Source of the DNA: Glaciecola sp028401415
Lineage (GTDB): Bacteria > Pseudomonadota > Gammaproteobacteria > Enterobacterales > Alteromonadaceae
DNA length: 64,000 nucleotides
Direction: 5' to 3'
Assembly (NCBI RefSeq): GCF_028401415.2
Contig: NZ_CP171821.2
Location: forward strand, 1,178,001-1,242,000
Shown in pieces: positions 55,045-63,121 of the stretch. A program made the translations under genes and the position numbers. How positions within the stretch are numbered: the first letter of the stretch is position 1; each line of letters opens with the position of its first letter. Below the pieces are notes generated by a model, which was given only the letters and a program-made list of their open reading frames with translations, was not told where the DNA came from and did not search any database.

Positions 55045-56454
55045 TTAAGAATTTTCGCGATTTTCGATAAATTCAATTGCCTTGTTTATTCGTTGTTCAA
55101 CTTGCGCTTTGGTCAGCAACACAAGCGTTACATCCAGCGACGGAGAATTGCCAGAGCCTGTGACCGCAACACGCAAAGGCATACCCACCTTGCCCATGCC
55201 AACGCCCAAGCTTTCAGCCGTGCTATTTATTGCCTCTTGAATGCTCCGCGAAGACCAGTCACTTAAACCCAATAGTGCATCTTTTACTGCAATTAGATTC
55301 GCTTTTGCAACCGGTCTCAAATGCTTTTTCGCTGCATTAGCATCAAATTCATCGTAATCTTCATAAAAATACCGGCTGATTTGTGCAAGTTCCTTCAAGG
55401 TTTCTACCCTTTCAGACTGCACAGCGATCACATCCTCAAGCGCAGGACCGTTTGACACATCTATTCCCTGATCATCAAAATGCCACTTTGCATGCTCAGC
55501 CACTTCCTTAGCAGGCAATGATTTTATGTAGTGTTGATTTAGCCACACTAGTTTTTCAGTATTAAACGCACTGGCAGACTTGCTAATATTATCGAGTGAA
55601 AATAATTCGATCATTTCATCAACGATAAACACCTCTTGATCACCATGCGACCAGCCCAAGCGAACTAAGTAATTCAAAACAGCCTGCGGTAAATAACCAT
55701 CATCTCGATATTGCATTACACTCACTGCGCCATGACGTTTAGAGAGTTTTTTACCATCATCTCCCAAAATCATCGACACATGAGCATATTCCGGGATAGG
55801 CGCATCCAAGGCTTTAAGAATATTAATTTGGCGTGGCGTATTATTGATATGGTCTTCACCGCGCACCACATGGGTAATTCCCATTTCCCAATCATCGATT
55901 ACCACGCAGAAGTTGTAAGTAGGCGCGCCGTCAGAGCGACGAATCACCAAATCATCTAACTCTTCATTAGAGATGCTAATTTCTCCGCGTACATGGTCTT
56001 TGAATACCACCTTTCCACTTAACGGATTTTTAAAGCGGATCGCATAGGGCGCATCCTCCGGATAATCTGTTCTCTCGCGCCACGTGCCAGGATAGCGAGG
56101 TTTTTCGCCCTTGCGTTCTTGCTCTTCTCGAATGGCATCCAGCTCTTCACTTTTCATATAACAGCGATAAGCCAGTCCCTTCTCTAGCAACTGGTCGATG
56201 TATTGATTGTATTTGTCGAAGCGCTCAGTTTGATAAAAAGGCCCCTCGTCGTGTTCAAGCCCTAACCAGCTCATTCCATCCAATATAGCTTGTTTTGCTT
56301 GGTCGGTTGAACGCTCTAAATCAGTGTCTTCAATTCGTAATACAAATTTACCGCCCTGGCTCTTTGCGAAGAGCCACGAATAAAGCGCGGTTCGAGCGCC
56401 ACCAACGTGCAAATAACCCGTGGGACTTGGCGCAAATCGAGTAACAACCGACAT
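55045..56454 (-). CDS. gltX: glutamate--tRNA ligase
   Basis: Class I aminoacyl-tRNA synthetase charging tRNA-Glu. I start at ATG 56454 (MSVVTRFAPSPTGYLHVGGA), the family's normal start, giving 469 residues. The HIGH-type signature is PSPTGYLHVGG, and the KMSKS-type is KKLSKRHG. GEDHINNTPRQI is also characteristic. No GluQ-type truncation. It is followed on the same strand by the tRNA-Ala/Glu/Glu operon, a functional neighbourhood. Confidence 0.97.
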   Translation of the reverse strand: MSVVTRFAPSPTGYLHVGGARTALYSWLFAKSQGGKFVLRIEDTDLERSTDQAKQAILDGMSWLGLEHDEGPFYQTERFDKYNQYIDQLLEKGLAYRCYMKSEELDAIREEQERKGEKPRYPGTWRERTDYPEDAPYAIRFKNPLSGKVVFKDHVRGEISISNEELDDLVIRRSDGAPTYNFCVVIDDWEMGITHVVRGEDHINNTPRQINILKALDAPIPEYAHVSMILGDDGKKLSKRHGAVSVMQYRDDGYLPQAVLNYLVRLGWSHGDQEVFIVDEMIELFSLDNISKSASAFNTEKLVWLNQHYIKSLPAKEVAEHAKWHFDDQGIDVSNGPALEDVIAVQSERVETLKELAQISRYFYEDYDEFDANAAKKHLRPVAKANLIAVKDALLGLSDWSSRSIQEAINSTAESLGVGMGKVGMPLRVAVTGSGNSPSLDVTLVLLTKAQVEQRINKAIEFIENRENS

Positions 56455-56559
56455 GATGAATCCTTGTAATTGAGGCATGAAAAAATAAGGCGCATAGTCT
56501 AACGGTTTACAAGGCGAACAAAAAGAGAATAAGAGATTATGTTTTTTTGCGATTTCGTA

Positions 56560-56587
56560 TTGACTCTTTTGTACTCGACTCTATAAT
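56560..56587 (+). promoter_or_regulatory. promoter of the tRNA-Val array
   Basis: TTGACT (56560-56565), 16-bp spacer, TATAAT (56582-56587), followed by ACGCGTCC. It lies 47 bp before the chimeric tRNA relic and should drive the array. Confidence 0.85.
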
Positions 56588-56633
56588 ACGCGTCCACTTA
56601 CCAAACACCTGTTTGGAAGTAGAGAAATATTGC

Positions 56634-56722
56634 AGACGCTTAGCTCAGTTAGAAAAAGAGCAAGCATCGCCGCCTTTCACAAAAGAAGGGCGAGAGTCAC
56701 TGGTTCAAACCCAGAGGCTTGA
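56634..56722 (+). pseudogene. degenerate, chimeric tRNA relic at the head of the tRNA-Val array
   Basis: It begins like tRNA-Val (AGACGCTTAGCTCAGTTAGA) and keeps a D-arm (GCTC/GAGC with an enlarged loop), an anticodon stem TCGCC/GGCGA around a 17-base loop and a T-arm CTGGTTCAAACCCAG, but the acceptor stem no longer pairs and no CCA follows. From 56677 on, the sequence reappears at 62232, so the break in homology falls in the anticodon loop. It cannot be a normal tRNA; it looks like a recombination junction. Confidence 0.75.
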
Positions 56723-56814
56723 GAAAAATGATAATGGACGCTTAGCTCAGTTGGGAGAGCATCGCCCTTACAAGGCGAGGGTCACTGGTTCAAGCCCAGT
56801 AGCGTCCACCATTT
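56677..56814 (+). repeat. 138-bp direct repeat, left copy
   Basis: Identical to 62232-62369. It contains the 3' half of the chimeric tRNA relic, a short spacer and one complete tRNA-Val. The two copies bracket about 5.4 kb of accessory DNA. Confidence 0.92.
56736..56811 (+). tRNA. tRNA-Val (anticodon TAC), copy 1
   Basis: 76 bases with CCA: begins GGACGCTTAGCTCAGTTGGG, anticodon loop CTTACAA (TAC), T-arm CTGGTTCAAGCCCAG, ends GCGTCCACCA. All stems are complete. Confidence 0.97.
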
Positions 56815-56838
56815 TTATTTTACAAAATCAGATATATC

Positions 56839-56914
56839 GGACGCTTAGCTCAGTTGGGAGAGCATCGCCCTTACAAGGCGAGGGTCACTGGTTCAAGCCC
56901 AGTAGCGTCCACCA
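56839..56914 (+). tRNA. tRNA-Val (anticodon TAC), copy 2
   Basis: Identical 76-base sequence to copy 1, 27 bp further on. The bases after it (TTTCCCC, then a GACTTAACCGCAGTTCTAAA segment) resemble those after copy 3 at 62367. Confidence 0.97.
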
Positions 56915-57039
56915 TTTCCCCTCTTGTGTTGCAATCTTCTGTTGAATCAATATTGGACGTGACTTAACCGCAGTTCTAAAAGTTTCCTCAAAATTCTTAA
57001 GTGGACATTCACAATATTCGATTTTTCAGCTGTATAAGC

Positions 57040-57555
57040 TTATTCCTGCGACGAAAAAATACCTTTCCCTCCCGACAGAATAAGAAAATATCGTGATAAA
57101 AAAGGCTCCCTGCTTTTATAGTTAATGATTTCAAGGCGCAATTCAAATGCAATTACGCCTCTGTCTTTATGATATAAATAAGTATAGTCTCCATGTTCAT
57201 CTGAACCAGTAATTGATAAGACTTCCAACTCTTTCGAAATGAGTTTAATTTGCGTGGGCTTTATAAAAAAGGACTTACCTCCAAATTCAAATATTTGTTG
57301 TGAGCCTGTTAGAGCGTCAATGGGAGGCTTAAACAACATCGTCTCCCCAACCAAAATACAATCCGGCTCATGACACTTTGTGATAGCTCGAGATAAACTT
57401 TCGGTATTGAATGAATCGTAAGAATTAGGAAATTGATATTGAGTTGCCGTGCTGTCAACGTAAGTGTAGTACTCAATATCCATCGCGAAACATTTTTGAG
57501 TCGCCAGAATGAATACTATTGTTGTGAGAGCACCTCTTTTCATCCACAAGATCAT
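57040..57555 (-). CDS. exported protein of unknown function
   Basis: 171 residues, not recognised. A signal peptide (about residues 6-25, ending CFA) predicts export. The mature part is beta-rich with two cysteines (in KCHEPDC), which may form a disulphide; the rest is a mix of Phe/Lys/Ile strands. Base composition is AT-richer than the core genes. It is the first gene of the accessory block inside the tRNA-Val direct repeats and points towards the tRNAs. Confidence 0.65.
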   Translation of the reverse strand: MILWMKRGALTTIVFILATQKCFAMDIEYYTYVDSTATQYQFPNSYDSFNTESLSRAITKCHEPDCILVGETMLFKPPIDALTGSQQIFEFGGKSFFIKPTQIKLISKELEVLSITGSDEHGDYTYLYHKDRGVIAFELRLEIINYKSREPFLSRYFLILSGGKGIFSSQE

Positions 57556-57711
57556 TGGTAGTATTCTCCCAGTAAGTTGACTGCCATTGTGTTGTCAATA
57601 TTATCAGCATAATTTGCGATAAAGAGGCTGAGGAAAAGTTCGATTACTTTCAGTCTCTAACGCTACATAAAACCTATCAACGCCGACACATTGAATCAAG
57701 ATTTTTCATCA

Positions 57712-58011
57712 TCACTCATTAACACCACTTTTTTCAGGCATAAAATGAACAGTAATATTTTGTGTGCCAATATGATGCATTATATAGACATTTTCACCAT
57801 AAACGCTCTGAAACTCAGAGATTTTTCCCGCGAGGCGAGGGTCGGTAGTGCTTAGTTCTGCAAACCCAGTTGAAAAACAAGTCCCCAGATGTTTTTTAGG
57901 ATCACGATATTGTTCCTCTAGCAAAACCTCTATTAACGTCCAGTCATCAAAGCCCTCAGGAAATGATATTTTCTTCTTTGATAAAAGTTTTCCCTTATAT
58001 CTAAGTATATC
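57712..58011 (-). pseudogene. C-terminal part of a membrane protein split by IS66
   Basis: The open frame runs from the target duplication (58012-58019) to the stop at 57712 and reads DILRYKGKLLSKKKISFPEG to the end MPEKSGVNE (99 residues). The N-terminal part is on the other side of the IS element (60670-60855), in the same frame across one copy of the 8-bp duplication. The rebuilt protein has 161 residues and is not recognised. The internal ATG at 57924 is not a natural start. Confidence 0.85.
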
Positions 58012-58019
58012 GGTTATAC
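58012..58019. repeat. 8-bp target duplication of IS66, left
   Basis: GGTTATAC, repeated exactly at 60670-60677 on the other side of the element. Confidence 0.93.
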
Positions 58020-58103
58020 GTAAGCGATCAAAATAGACCGTTCTTCACCCACTCGTAAGCATAATTTAAGATCGCGTCATTGATAAATACAGGAGACCTA
58101 TCA

Positions 58104-58376
58104 ATGACCAGACGAACAAGTGAAGAATGGCAACGCCTCATCGACGAGCAAGCCGTTAGCGAGATGACAATCCAGCAGTTTTGTCAGTCGCGCAACATCA
58201 ATCAATCTACGTTTTACCTGCAACGCAAAAAGCGCAGTGACAGTCACTTAGCGCAAGCGCCATCTCAGTGGTTGCCGATTGATACGAAGTCAATGGCCTT
58301 GCCAGACACGCGCCAATGGCAAATTGAGCTAACGCTACCAAACGGTGTCGTGCTGAATATGAGTACCGATGGCTGA
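58104..58376 (+). CDS. tnpA: IS66 accessory protein TnpA
   Basis: A 90-residue IS66 OrfA/TnpA protein with an N-terminal helix-turn-helix (RTSEEWQRLIDEQAVSEMTI, FCQSRNINQSTFYLQRKK). The ATG at 58104 has AGGAG 8 bp upstream; an earlier in-frame TTG is weaker. Its stop overlaps the tnpB start (TGATG), giving coupled translation. It is needed for transposition in IS66 elements. Confidence 0.92.
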   Translation: MTRRTSEEWQRLIDEQAVSEMTIQQFCQSRNINQSTFYLQRKKRSDSHLAQAPSQWLPIDTKSMALPDTRQWQIELTLPNGVVLNMSTDG

Positions 58377-58711
58377 TGTTGTCCTCTACCAATGCACGCA
58401 TTTGGTTGTATTTGGGCATTGCCGATATGCGCAAACAGTTTGACGGCTTGGCGGCCTTGGTGAAACACCAGATGCAACTGCCTGCGCATGCAGGCGATTG
58501 GTTTGTGTTTGTGAATCGTAAACGCACGATGATGAAGGTGCTGTATTATCATCAAGGTGGGTACTGTTTGTGGTCAAAACGACTGGAGCGCGGCACCTTT
58601 GCCAAGGTGGCGGGTAACGATGGCAAACTATCGCTCAATGCCGCGCAACTGCAGTGTTTAATAGATGGTATTTATTGGCAAAAAGGCAAACAAAACAAGC
58701 GACTTAAGTAG
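58376..58711 (+). CDS. tnpB: IS66 accessory protein TnpB
   Basis: A 111-residue IS66 Orf2/TnpB protein. The family signature is seen in IWLYLGIADMRKQFDGLAAL, then FVFVNRKRTMMKVLYY and GYCLWSKRLERG. It starts within the tnpA stop and ends 23 bp before tnpC. Confidence 0.95.
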   Translation: MLSSTNARIWLYLGIADMRKQFDGLAALVKHQMQLPAHAGDWFVFVNRKRTMMKVLYYHQGGYCLWSKRLERGTFAKVAGNDGKLSLNAAQLQCLIDGIYWQKGKQNKRLK

Positions 58712-58734
58712 CTGAATTTGCTATACTTCGCGGC

Positions 58735-60318
58735 ATGAAAAGCGCCTCAACCAGTATACAAAACAGCACGCATATTCCTATCGAAGAATATGAAAAAGTG
58801 CGTGCGCAAATGGCAGCATTACAGCAACAAGTTGACTGGTTTAAACGCCAATTGTTTGGGCGCAAATCAGAAAAACACATCATCGATAATCCTGACCAAG
58901 CCAACTTGTTTGGTCAAGCTCAGGATGAAGGTTTACCGTCTGCGCCTAAAAAAGCCGTCAAAGGCTATGCGCGTTCAGTCAAGCAAAAAGATGAAAATAA
59001 CGTCAATGACACTGGTCTTCGCTTTACTGATGATGTACCGACAAAAGTGATTGATGTCCCATGTCCGGAGCTTGAAGGTGAAGATGCAGATAACTATGAG
59101 GTCATTGGCGTAAAAGAAAGCCATCGCTTGGCACAATTGCCAGGTAGCTATCAAATTCTCATTTACCGCAAAAATGTACTCAAGCACAAAGACAGTGGGG
59201 ATATCCAATCGCCTAAAACACCACTTAACGTACTAGAAGGCACCTATGCCGATGTGTCCTTATTAGCAGGGCTCATGGTAGATAAAGCGGTTTATCATTT
59301 ACCCCTTCATCGCCAGCATCTGCGGATGTTGCAATCGGGGGTCACGCTATCACGCGCTACCCTAATTAATTATGTTAGCCAAGGGATTGATTTACTGACC
59401 CCTATCGCCAAAGCGGTGCTTGGCAATATACTGAGTGGGGGGAACATCAGTATGGATGAAACGCCGATGAAGGCGGGTCGACAATCCTCGACTCGCCGCA
59501 GCCGCACATCAAGCCAACCATCAAAAACAATGAAGCAAACGTACTTCTGGCCGATGTATGGTGAGCAAGATGAAGTGGCCTTTACCTGGTCGTCTTCTCG
59601 CGGTAAACAACATGCAATGGAGCAACTAGCAGGCTTTAACGGCACCTTGTTAAGCGATGGTTATGCGGTATATAGCCAAGTCATTGATACGCTTAATCAT
59701 CAAGGTCAAACAATTACCCATGCAGCGTGCTGGGCGCACACGCGCCGCTACTTCGAAAAAGCATTGGATTATCACCCTAAAGAGGCGCAATACGCCTTGG
59801 CTGAAATACAAAAGCTATACAAGATTGAAGCGCACATACGAAAACAGGCACTTAATGCCGAGGATACCGTGCAATATCGCCTTAAACACAGTGAGCCTAT
59901 CATTACTGCATTATTCAAATGGATATACGAGCAGCGCCAGAGACCTGAATTACTGCCTAAAGACCCGTTAACCAAAGCACTTGCTTATGCCTATGAGCGC
60001 CATCATGAGTTAAAAACTTACCTCACTCATGCGCAAGTCAGCATCGATACGAACCACTTGGAGAGAGCCCTGCGCGTTATCCCTATGGGAAGAAAGAATC
60101 ACTTGTTCTGTTGGAGTGAACTAGGCGCAAAACAGCTTGGCGTCTTGCATACACTCACCGTGACGTGCAAATTACACAACATCAATCCGTATCACTACTT
60201 GGTGGATGTACTGCAGCGCGTCTCACAACATCCGGCAAAAGACGTTATCGATTTAACCCCTCGGCGCTGGAAAGTCCTGTTCGCAGACAAACGCCTGCGC
60301 TCAGATATAGAAAAGTAA
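58735..60318 (+). CDS. tnpC: IS66 transposase TnpC
   Basis: A 527-residue DDE transposase. An N-terminal coiled coil and basic region (VRAQMAALQQQVDWFKRQLF, GRKSEKH) is followed by a linker and the catalytic domain with D241 (SMDETP), D308 (LSDGYAVY) and E443 (NHLERALR). The C-terminal zinc-ribbon-like part with CWAH and HNINPYHYLVDVL is typical. The gene looks intact. Confidence 0.96.
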   Translation: MKSASTSIQNSTHIPIEEYEKVRAQMAALQQQVDWFKRQLFGRKSEKHIIDNPDQANLFGQAQDEGLPSAPKKAVKGYARSVKQKDENNVNDTGLRFTDDVPTKVIDVPCPELEGEDADNYEVIGVKESHRLAQLPGSYQILIYRKNVLKHKDSGDIQSPKTPLNVLEGTYADVSLLAGLMVDKAVYHLPLHRQHLRMLQSGVTLSRATLINYVSQGIDLLTPIAKAVLGNILSGGNISMDETPMKAGRQSSTRRSRTSSQPSKTMKQTYFWPMYGEQDEVAFTWSSSRGKQHAMEQLAGFNGTLLSDGYAVYSQVIDTLNHQGQTITHAACWAHTRRYFEKALDYHPKEAQYALAEIQKLYKIEAHIRKQALNAEDTVQYRLKHSEPIITALFKWIYEQRQRPELLPKDPLTKALAYAYERHHELKTYLTHAQVSIDTNHLERALRVIPMGRKNHLFCWSELGAKQLGVLHTLTVTCKLHNINPYHYLVDVLQRVSQHPAKDVIDLTPRRWKVLFADKRLRSDIEK

Positions 60319-60325
60319 GCACACC

Positions 60326-60661
60326 ATGACAAATAAAGACATCAAAACCACGATAGACATCAGCCATTTATCCATTGACCAACTATATATACTCAATCAA
60401 TTTGTATGTGAGCGCATAGATACCCTGCAAAAGCAGCAAGACGAAGCCGCGATTGCCATCTTACGACCTGGTATGAAAGTGCAATTTACTCATGACGGCA
60501 CGACAGTCACCGGCACGTTACTTAAGAAAAACCGAAAAACGGTGTTGATTGCCAACGACAACGCAAAAACACATCACAAAGTACCGGCAGGCATAGTCAG
60601 GCATATTAGCGCTGCACCACTAGACCTAAATCAAACGGTTGTAAAGAACGGTCTAAAATGA
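60326..60661 (+). CDS. passenger protein of the IS66 element
   Basis: A 111-residue protein encoded between tnpC and the right end of the IS; its stop lies inside the terminal repeat. Residues 1-45 look helical (IDQLYILNQFVCERIDTLQK), and residues 48-95 look like a small beta barrel (LRPGMKVQFTHDGTTVTGTL, LKKNRKTVLIAND), reminiscent of KOW/SH3-like folds. It is not one of the standard IS66 genes. It starts 7 bp after tnpC with a weak ribosome site. The role is unknown; RNA or DNA binding is a guess from the fold. Confidence 0.75.
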   Translation: MTNKDIKTTIDISHLSIDQLYILNQFVCERIDTLQKQQDEAAIAILRPGMKVQFTHDGTTVTGTLLKKNRKTVLIANDNAKTHHKVPAGIVRHISAAPLDLNQTVVKNGLK

Positions 60662-60669
60662 TCGCTTAC

Positions 60670-60855
60670 GGTTATACAGCTAACCTTGTTATCAGGGATG
60701 AGTATTTGGTCACTAAGGCCCCCAGATACATCATTCGATTGGAAGAAGCGAGATAACAGCATTCCTAATGCAATTCCCCCTGTGATCAGTAGCACACAAA
60801 TAACGGCTCTATTGCGGGAAGAAGTGTTGTTGTAGCTCGAAGAAGCATCTTGCAT
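60670..60855 (-). pseudogene. N-terminal part of a membrane protein split by IS66
   Basis: 62 codons from ATG 60855 up to the IS junction: a polar start, one membrane helix (AVICVLLITGGIALGMLL, about residues 17-34), then a periplasmic or cytoplasmic stretch ending KVSCIT. It continues in frame into the 57712-58011 fragment when the IS and one target copy are removed, giving a 161-residue single-helix protein of unknown family. An extra 39 bases of open frame inside the IS are not part of the gene. Confidence 0.85.
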
Positions 60856-61099
60856 TCGCAGTCTCTATTCAGATGTTTAAAACCTTTCGAGAAGTGTAGT
60901 TAACCTTTCTGCGGAATGCATAGTCAATGCCTACTAACGAGCAGCATTTGCATCTGCCGTATCTCAATATCCGCGGACAACATTACTAAATTAAGTGTGT
61001 ATAACGAATTAATGAGCACCTACCAAGATATGAGTGCGAGGAGCGACTTGGATTGCTGGCTCAACATGATACTGTTAGGTATTATTGATTAGTCCAGTT
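60856..61099. other. gene-free stretch between the split gene and the istB relic
   Basis: No supported gene or RNA on either strand; AT-rich. It probably holds the promoter of the split gene on the minus strand. Confidence 0.4.
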
Positions 61100-61390
61100 A
61101 CTAGACGAGCTTCATATTGCATACGCTGATGGCAGCTATCGGCAACAACTCGCTTAACTCGCGAAAAAGAAACTATCAATAGTTGATGATTGAGGATGAA
61201 GGAACTCAATGTTCGTCAAGCAAACGACTTACTGGACGTGATGGAGGAGATATATCAGAACGCCATAACCATTATTGCAAGTCAAATACTCGCTACTGAG
61301 TGGTACAAGCTCATATCAAATCCATTCGCTGCTTATGCATTGCTCGACCGATTATTACACAACAGTCACCGCATTAAATTAACAAGATAA
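61100..61390 (+). pseudogene. remnant of an IstB-like ATPase gene (IS21 family)
   Basis: Translated with stops and frame breaks, this stretch matches the C-terminal half of IstB. First LDELHIAYADGSYRQQLA and KKKLSIVDD (with in-frame stops), then ELNVRQANDLLDVMEEIYQN and ILATEWYKLISNPFAAYALL, ending DRLLHNSHRIKL. The end is the usual IstB end. Neither the N-terminus with its Walker A loop nor an istA gene is present. It is an old, dead insertion in the accessory block. Confidence 0.75.
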
Positions 61391-61492
61391 TCGATGAGAA
61401 AACTAGACCAATTCGAGCAGATAGCGTAGAAAAAATCTTGCGAAAAAGAGAGTTATTAGGCGTTCCAATAAAACCAAAACGGCTGGCCGCTT

Positions 61493-62149
61493 TCACCGAA
61501 ATACTCGCTTACTATTTAGTTCACCTATATTCTGCTGTTCTCTATCTCGGCTAAGGTTTTTTTCAATCTCCTTGGCTATCAATTCCTTAAAGAAATTGGG
61601 TTGACCAACCAAAATAGAATAATGAACTGGATCAATACCGAAAATATTTTTTTGCATAAAGTCGACGTTCTTTTGGTATAGAAAATCTAGGATCTTTTTG
61701 TTCCGACCCTGCAATACAAAAAAATAGATATTTCTTTGATTATTGTCTGAAACATGCAAGTTAGCGCCGTTATCGACCAGTATTTCGAAACATGATAAGT
61801 CTTCATGTGCAGCAGCCCAATGTATCGGGTATGACCCGTCAGATTTAGAAAACACATTCACATCGAGTCCTGAATCAACCAACTCTTGAAGAATATGGGG
61901 GTAGCAATCGTCGACGATCAGATAAAACACAATGGATAAACCATCTGAAAACTGGTTTGGGTCTTTACCGTCAGCCAATGCTTTTCGCACGGTTGTGATT
62001 GATTTCTCTTTAACACCATAAATTAAGGCTGATTCATCTGGATGTGATTGCGACGAATCTACTTGCTGCAAAGCGTTTTTACTGAAAGCTTCGCCCAAAG
62101 TAAAATTAAGAAGCATCAGGGTAAAATATATTTTAAGTTTAAATTTCAT
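61493..62149 (-). CDS. exported ankyrin-repeat protein
   Basis: 218 residues with a signal peptide (about 1-24, ending GEAFS). Ankyrin repeats follow: about residues 40-70 (LIYGVKEKSITTVRKAL, degenerate), 71-103, 104-137 (GSYPIHWAAAHEDLSCFEIL, VDNGANLHVSD, the best repeat), and 138-185. The family mediates protein binding; no enzyme part is visible. It is AT-rich like its neighbours and lies inside the tRNA-Val direct repeats. It ends just before the right tRNA-Val on the opposite strand. Confidence 0.8.
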   Translation of the reverse strand: MKFKLKIYFTLMLLNFTLGEAFSKNALQQVDSSQSHPDESALIYGVKEKSITTVRKALADGKDPNQFSDGLSIVFYLIVDDCYPHILQELVDSGLDVNVFSKSDGSYPIHWAAAHEDLSCFEILVDNGANLHVSDNNQRNIYFFVLQGRNKKILDFLYQKNVDFMQKNIFGIDPVHYSILVGQPNFFKELIAKEIEKNLSRDREQQNIGELNSKRVFR

Positions 62150-62231
62150 TTAGTCACCTGTTTGATCAATTACCATGCATTTCTATAAGGTTTTGATATT
62201 CATAATCATTCTGAGCTAGCCGCAATACGAC

Positions 62232-62369
62232 TCACAAAAGAAGGGCGAGAGTCACTGGTTCAAACCCAGAGGCTTGAGAAAAATGATAATGGACGCTTAG
62301 CTCAGTTGGGAGAGCATCGCCCTTACAAGGCGAGGGTCACTGGTTCAAGCCCAGTAGCGTCCACCATTT
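62232..62369 (+). repeat. 138-bp direct repeat, right copy
   Basis: Same sequence as 56677-56814. The bases just before it do not match the left side, so homology begins exactly at TCACAAAAG, in the anticodon loop of the relic. Confidence 0.92.
62291..62366 (+). tRNA. tRNA-Val (anticodon TAC), copy 3
   Basis: Identical to copies 1 and 2 (76 bases with CCA), but 5.4 kb away and with no promoter of the array next to it. The downstream flank (TTTCCCC, then GACTTTACTGCGGTTCTAAA) resembles the flank of copy 2. Confidence 0.97.
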
Positions 62370-62536
62370 CCCCCTCTGGGGTGTCAATACCCTCTAAAAG
62401 CCTGAATGGGCATGACTTTACTGCGGTTCTAAAGCCCCCTGTTGCGGTGATACACCATACAATAAAAACCACATATTTTATGTAGGCTCCTGAGTTGTAG
62501 TACACAACAATTTATTTCTTATCTTGATTATTTTTG

Positions 62537-63085
62537 TCAGTTAACTGATTTGGCCTCTCTATCCTCAATATTTACATAATTGCTCTCTATAAAAAGGTAA
62601 ATGTCTTCATCGTGCATTTCGTAAAAGAATGTCGGGAGATCTGTAGACGAGCCATCGAAACTGACGAAACGAACTTCACTAACGTCGGTCACAGTAAAAA
62701 AATTCAATAAATAAAGAAAACGGTCGAAGTCACCCAAGCCGACGCTGTCTGTCAACATCTTATGAATTGATTCTTTCCCCACATTCTGTCTCTCAATCAC
62801 ATGACCCAGATCGACAAGATGGCGCATATAAAAGCTTCTTTCCTCATCACTTAGATGTGAATTGTTTAAAGTTGTAGAAACATATTCAAACACATGAACG
62901 TTCGAGTACGCCTCTATGTCCCCTAAAATTTTTACGCGCCAAGAGACAACAATCGGTGCTAGAGACTTGTACAATCCATAGCCAAATTCGGCTTCTAGTT
63001 TGGTAAATGTTTTAGTTGATATCAACAAAACGAGAGAGAAAAACACAACAACAGTTATAATCACTGTTTTGATTAATTTAAACAT
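62537..63085 (-). CDS. membrane-anchored protein of unknown function
   Basis: 182 residues, not recognised. One N-terminal membrane helix (about residues 6-24, IKTVIITVVVFFSLVLLIST) anchors it; the rest is helical and acidic, with segments such as DEERSFYMRHLVDLGHVIE. It lies to the right of the last tRNA-Val and 36 bp downstream of the next minus-strand gene, probably in one transcript. AT-rich like the rest of the block. Confidence 0.65.
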   Translation of the reverse strand: MFKLIKTVIITVVVFFSLVLLISTKTFTKLEAEFGYGLYKSLAPIVVSWRVKILGDIEAYSNVHVFEYVSTTLNNSHLSDEERSFYMRHLVDLGHVIERQNVGKESIHKMLTDSVGLGDFDRFLYLLNFFTVTDVSEVRFVSFDGSSTDLPTFFYEMHDEDIYLFIESNYVNIEDREAKSVN

Positions 63086-63121
63086 TTATTTTGTAATATC
63101 CCCCGACGTTAAGTAGCCTAA

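Larger units (their letters stand above)
58020..60669 (+). mobile_element. IS66-family insertion sequence, complete
   Basis: 2650 bp with terminal inverted repeats GTAAGCGATCA-AAAT-AGACCGTTCTT (58020 on) and, read from the right end at 60669, GTAAGCGATCA-TTTT-AGACCGTTCTT (three mismatches in the middle). The start GTAA and an 8-bp target duplication fit IS66. It carries tnpA, tnpB, tnpC and a fourth, passenger gene. It has inserted into a small membrane-protein gene on the minus strand. Confidence 0.95.

Noticed and set aside
56547..56945. 132-codon plus-strand open frame over the tRNA-Val array
   Set aside because: It runs straight through the promoter and two intact tRNAs; the RNA genes explain it.
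61190..61390. 66-codon open frame as an independent small gene
   Set aside because: It is the stop-free tail of a decayed istB, with matching coding upstream broken by stops.
62323..62505. Minus-strand open frame over the third tRNA-Val, ending DATGLEPVTLAL
   Set aside because: This is the well-known false protein read from the complement of a tRNA gene, not a real gene.
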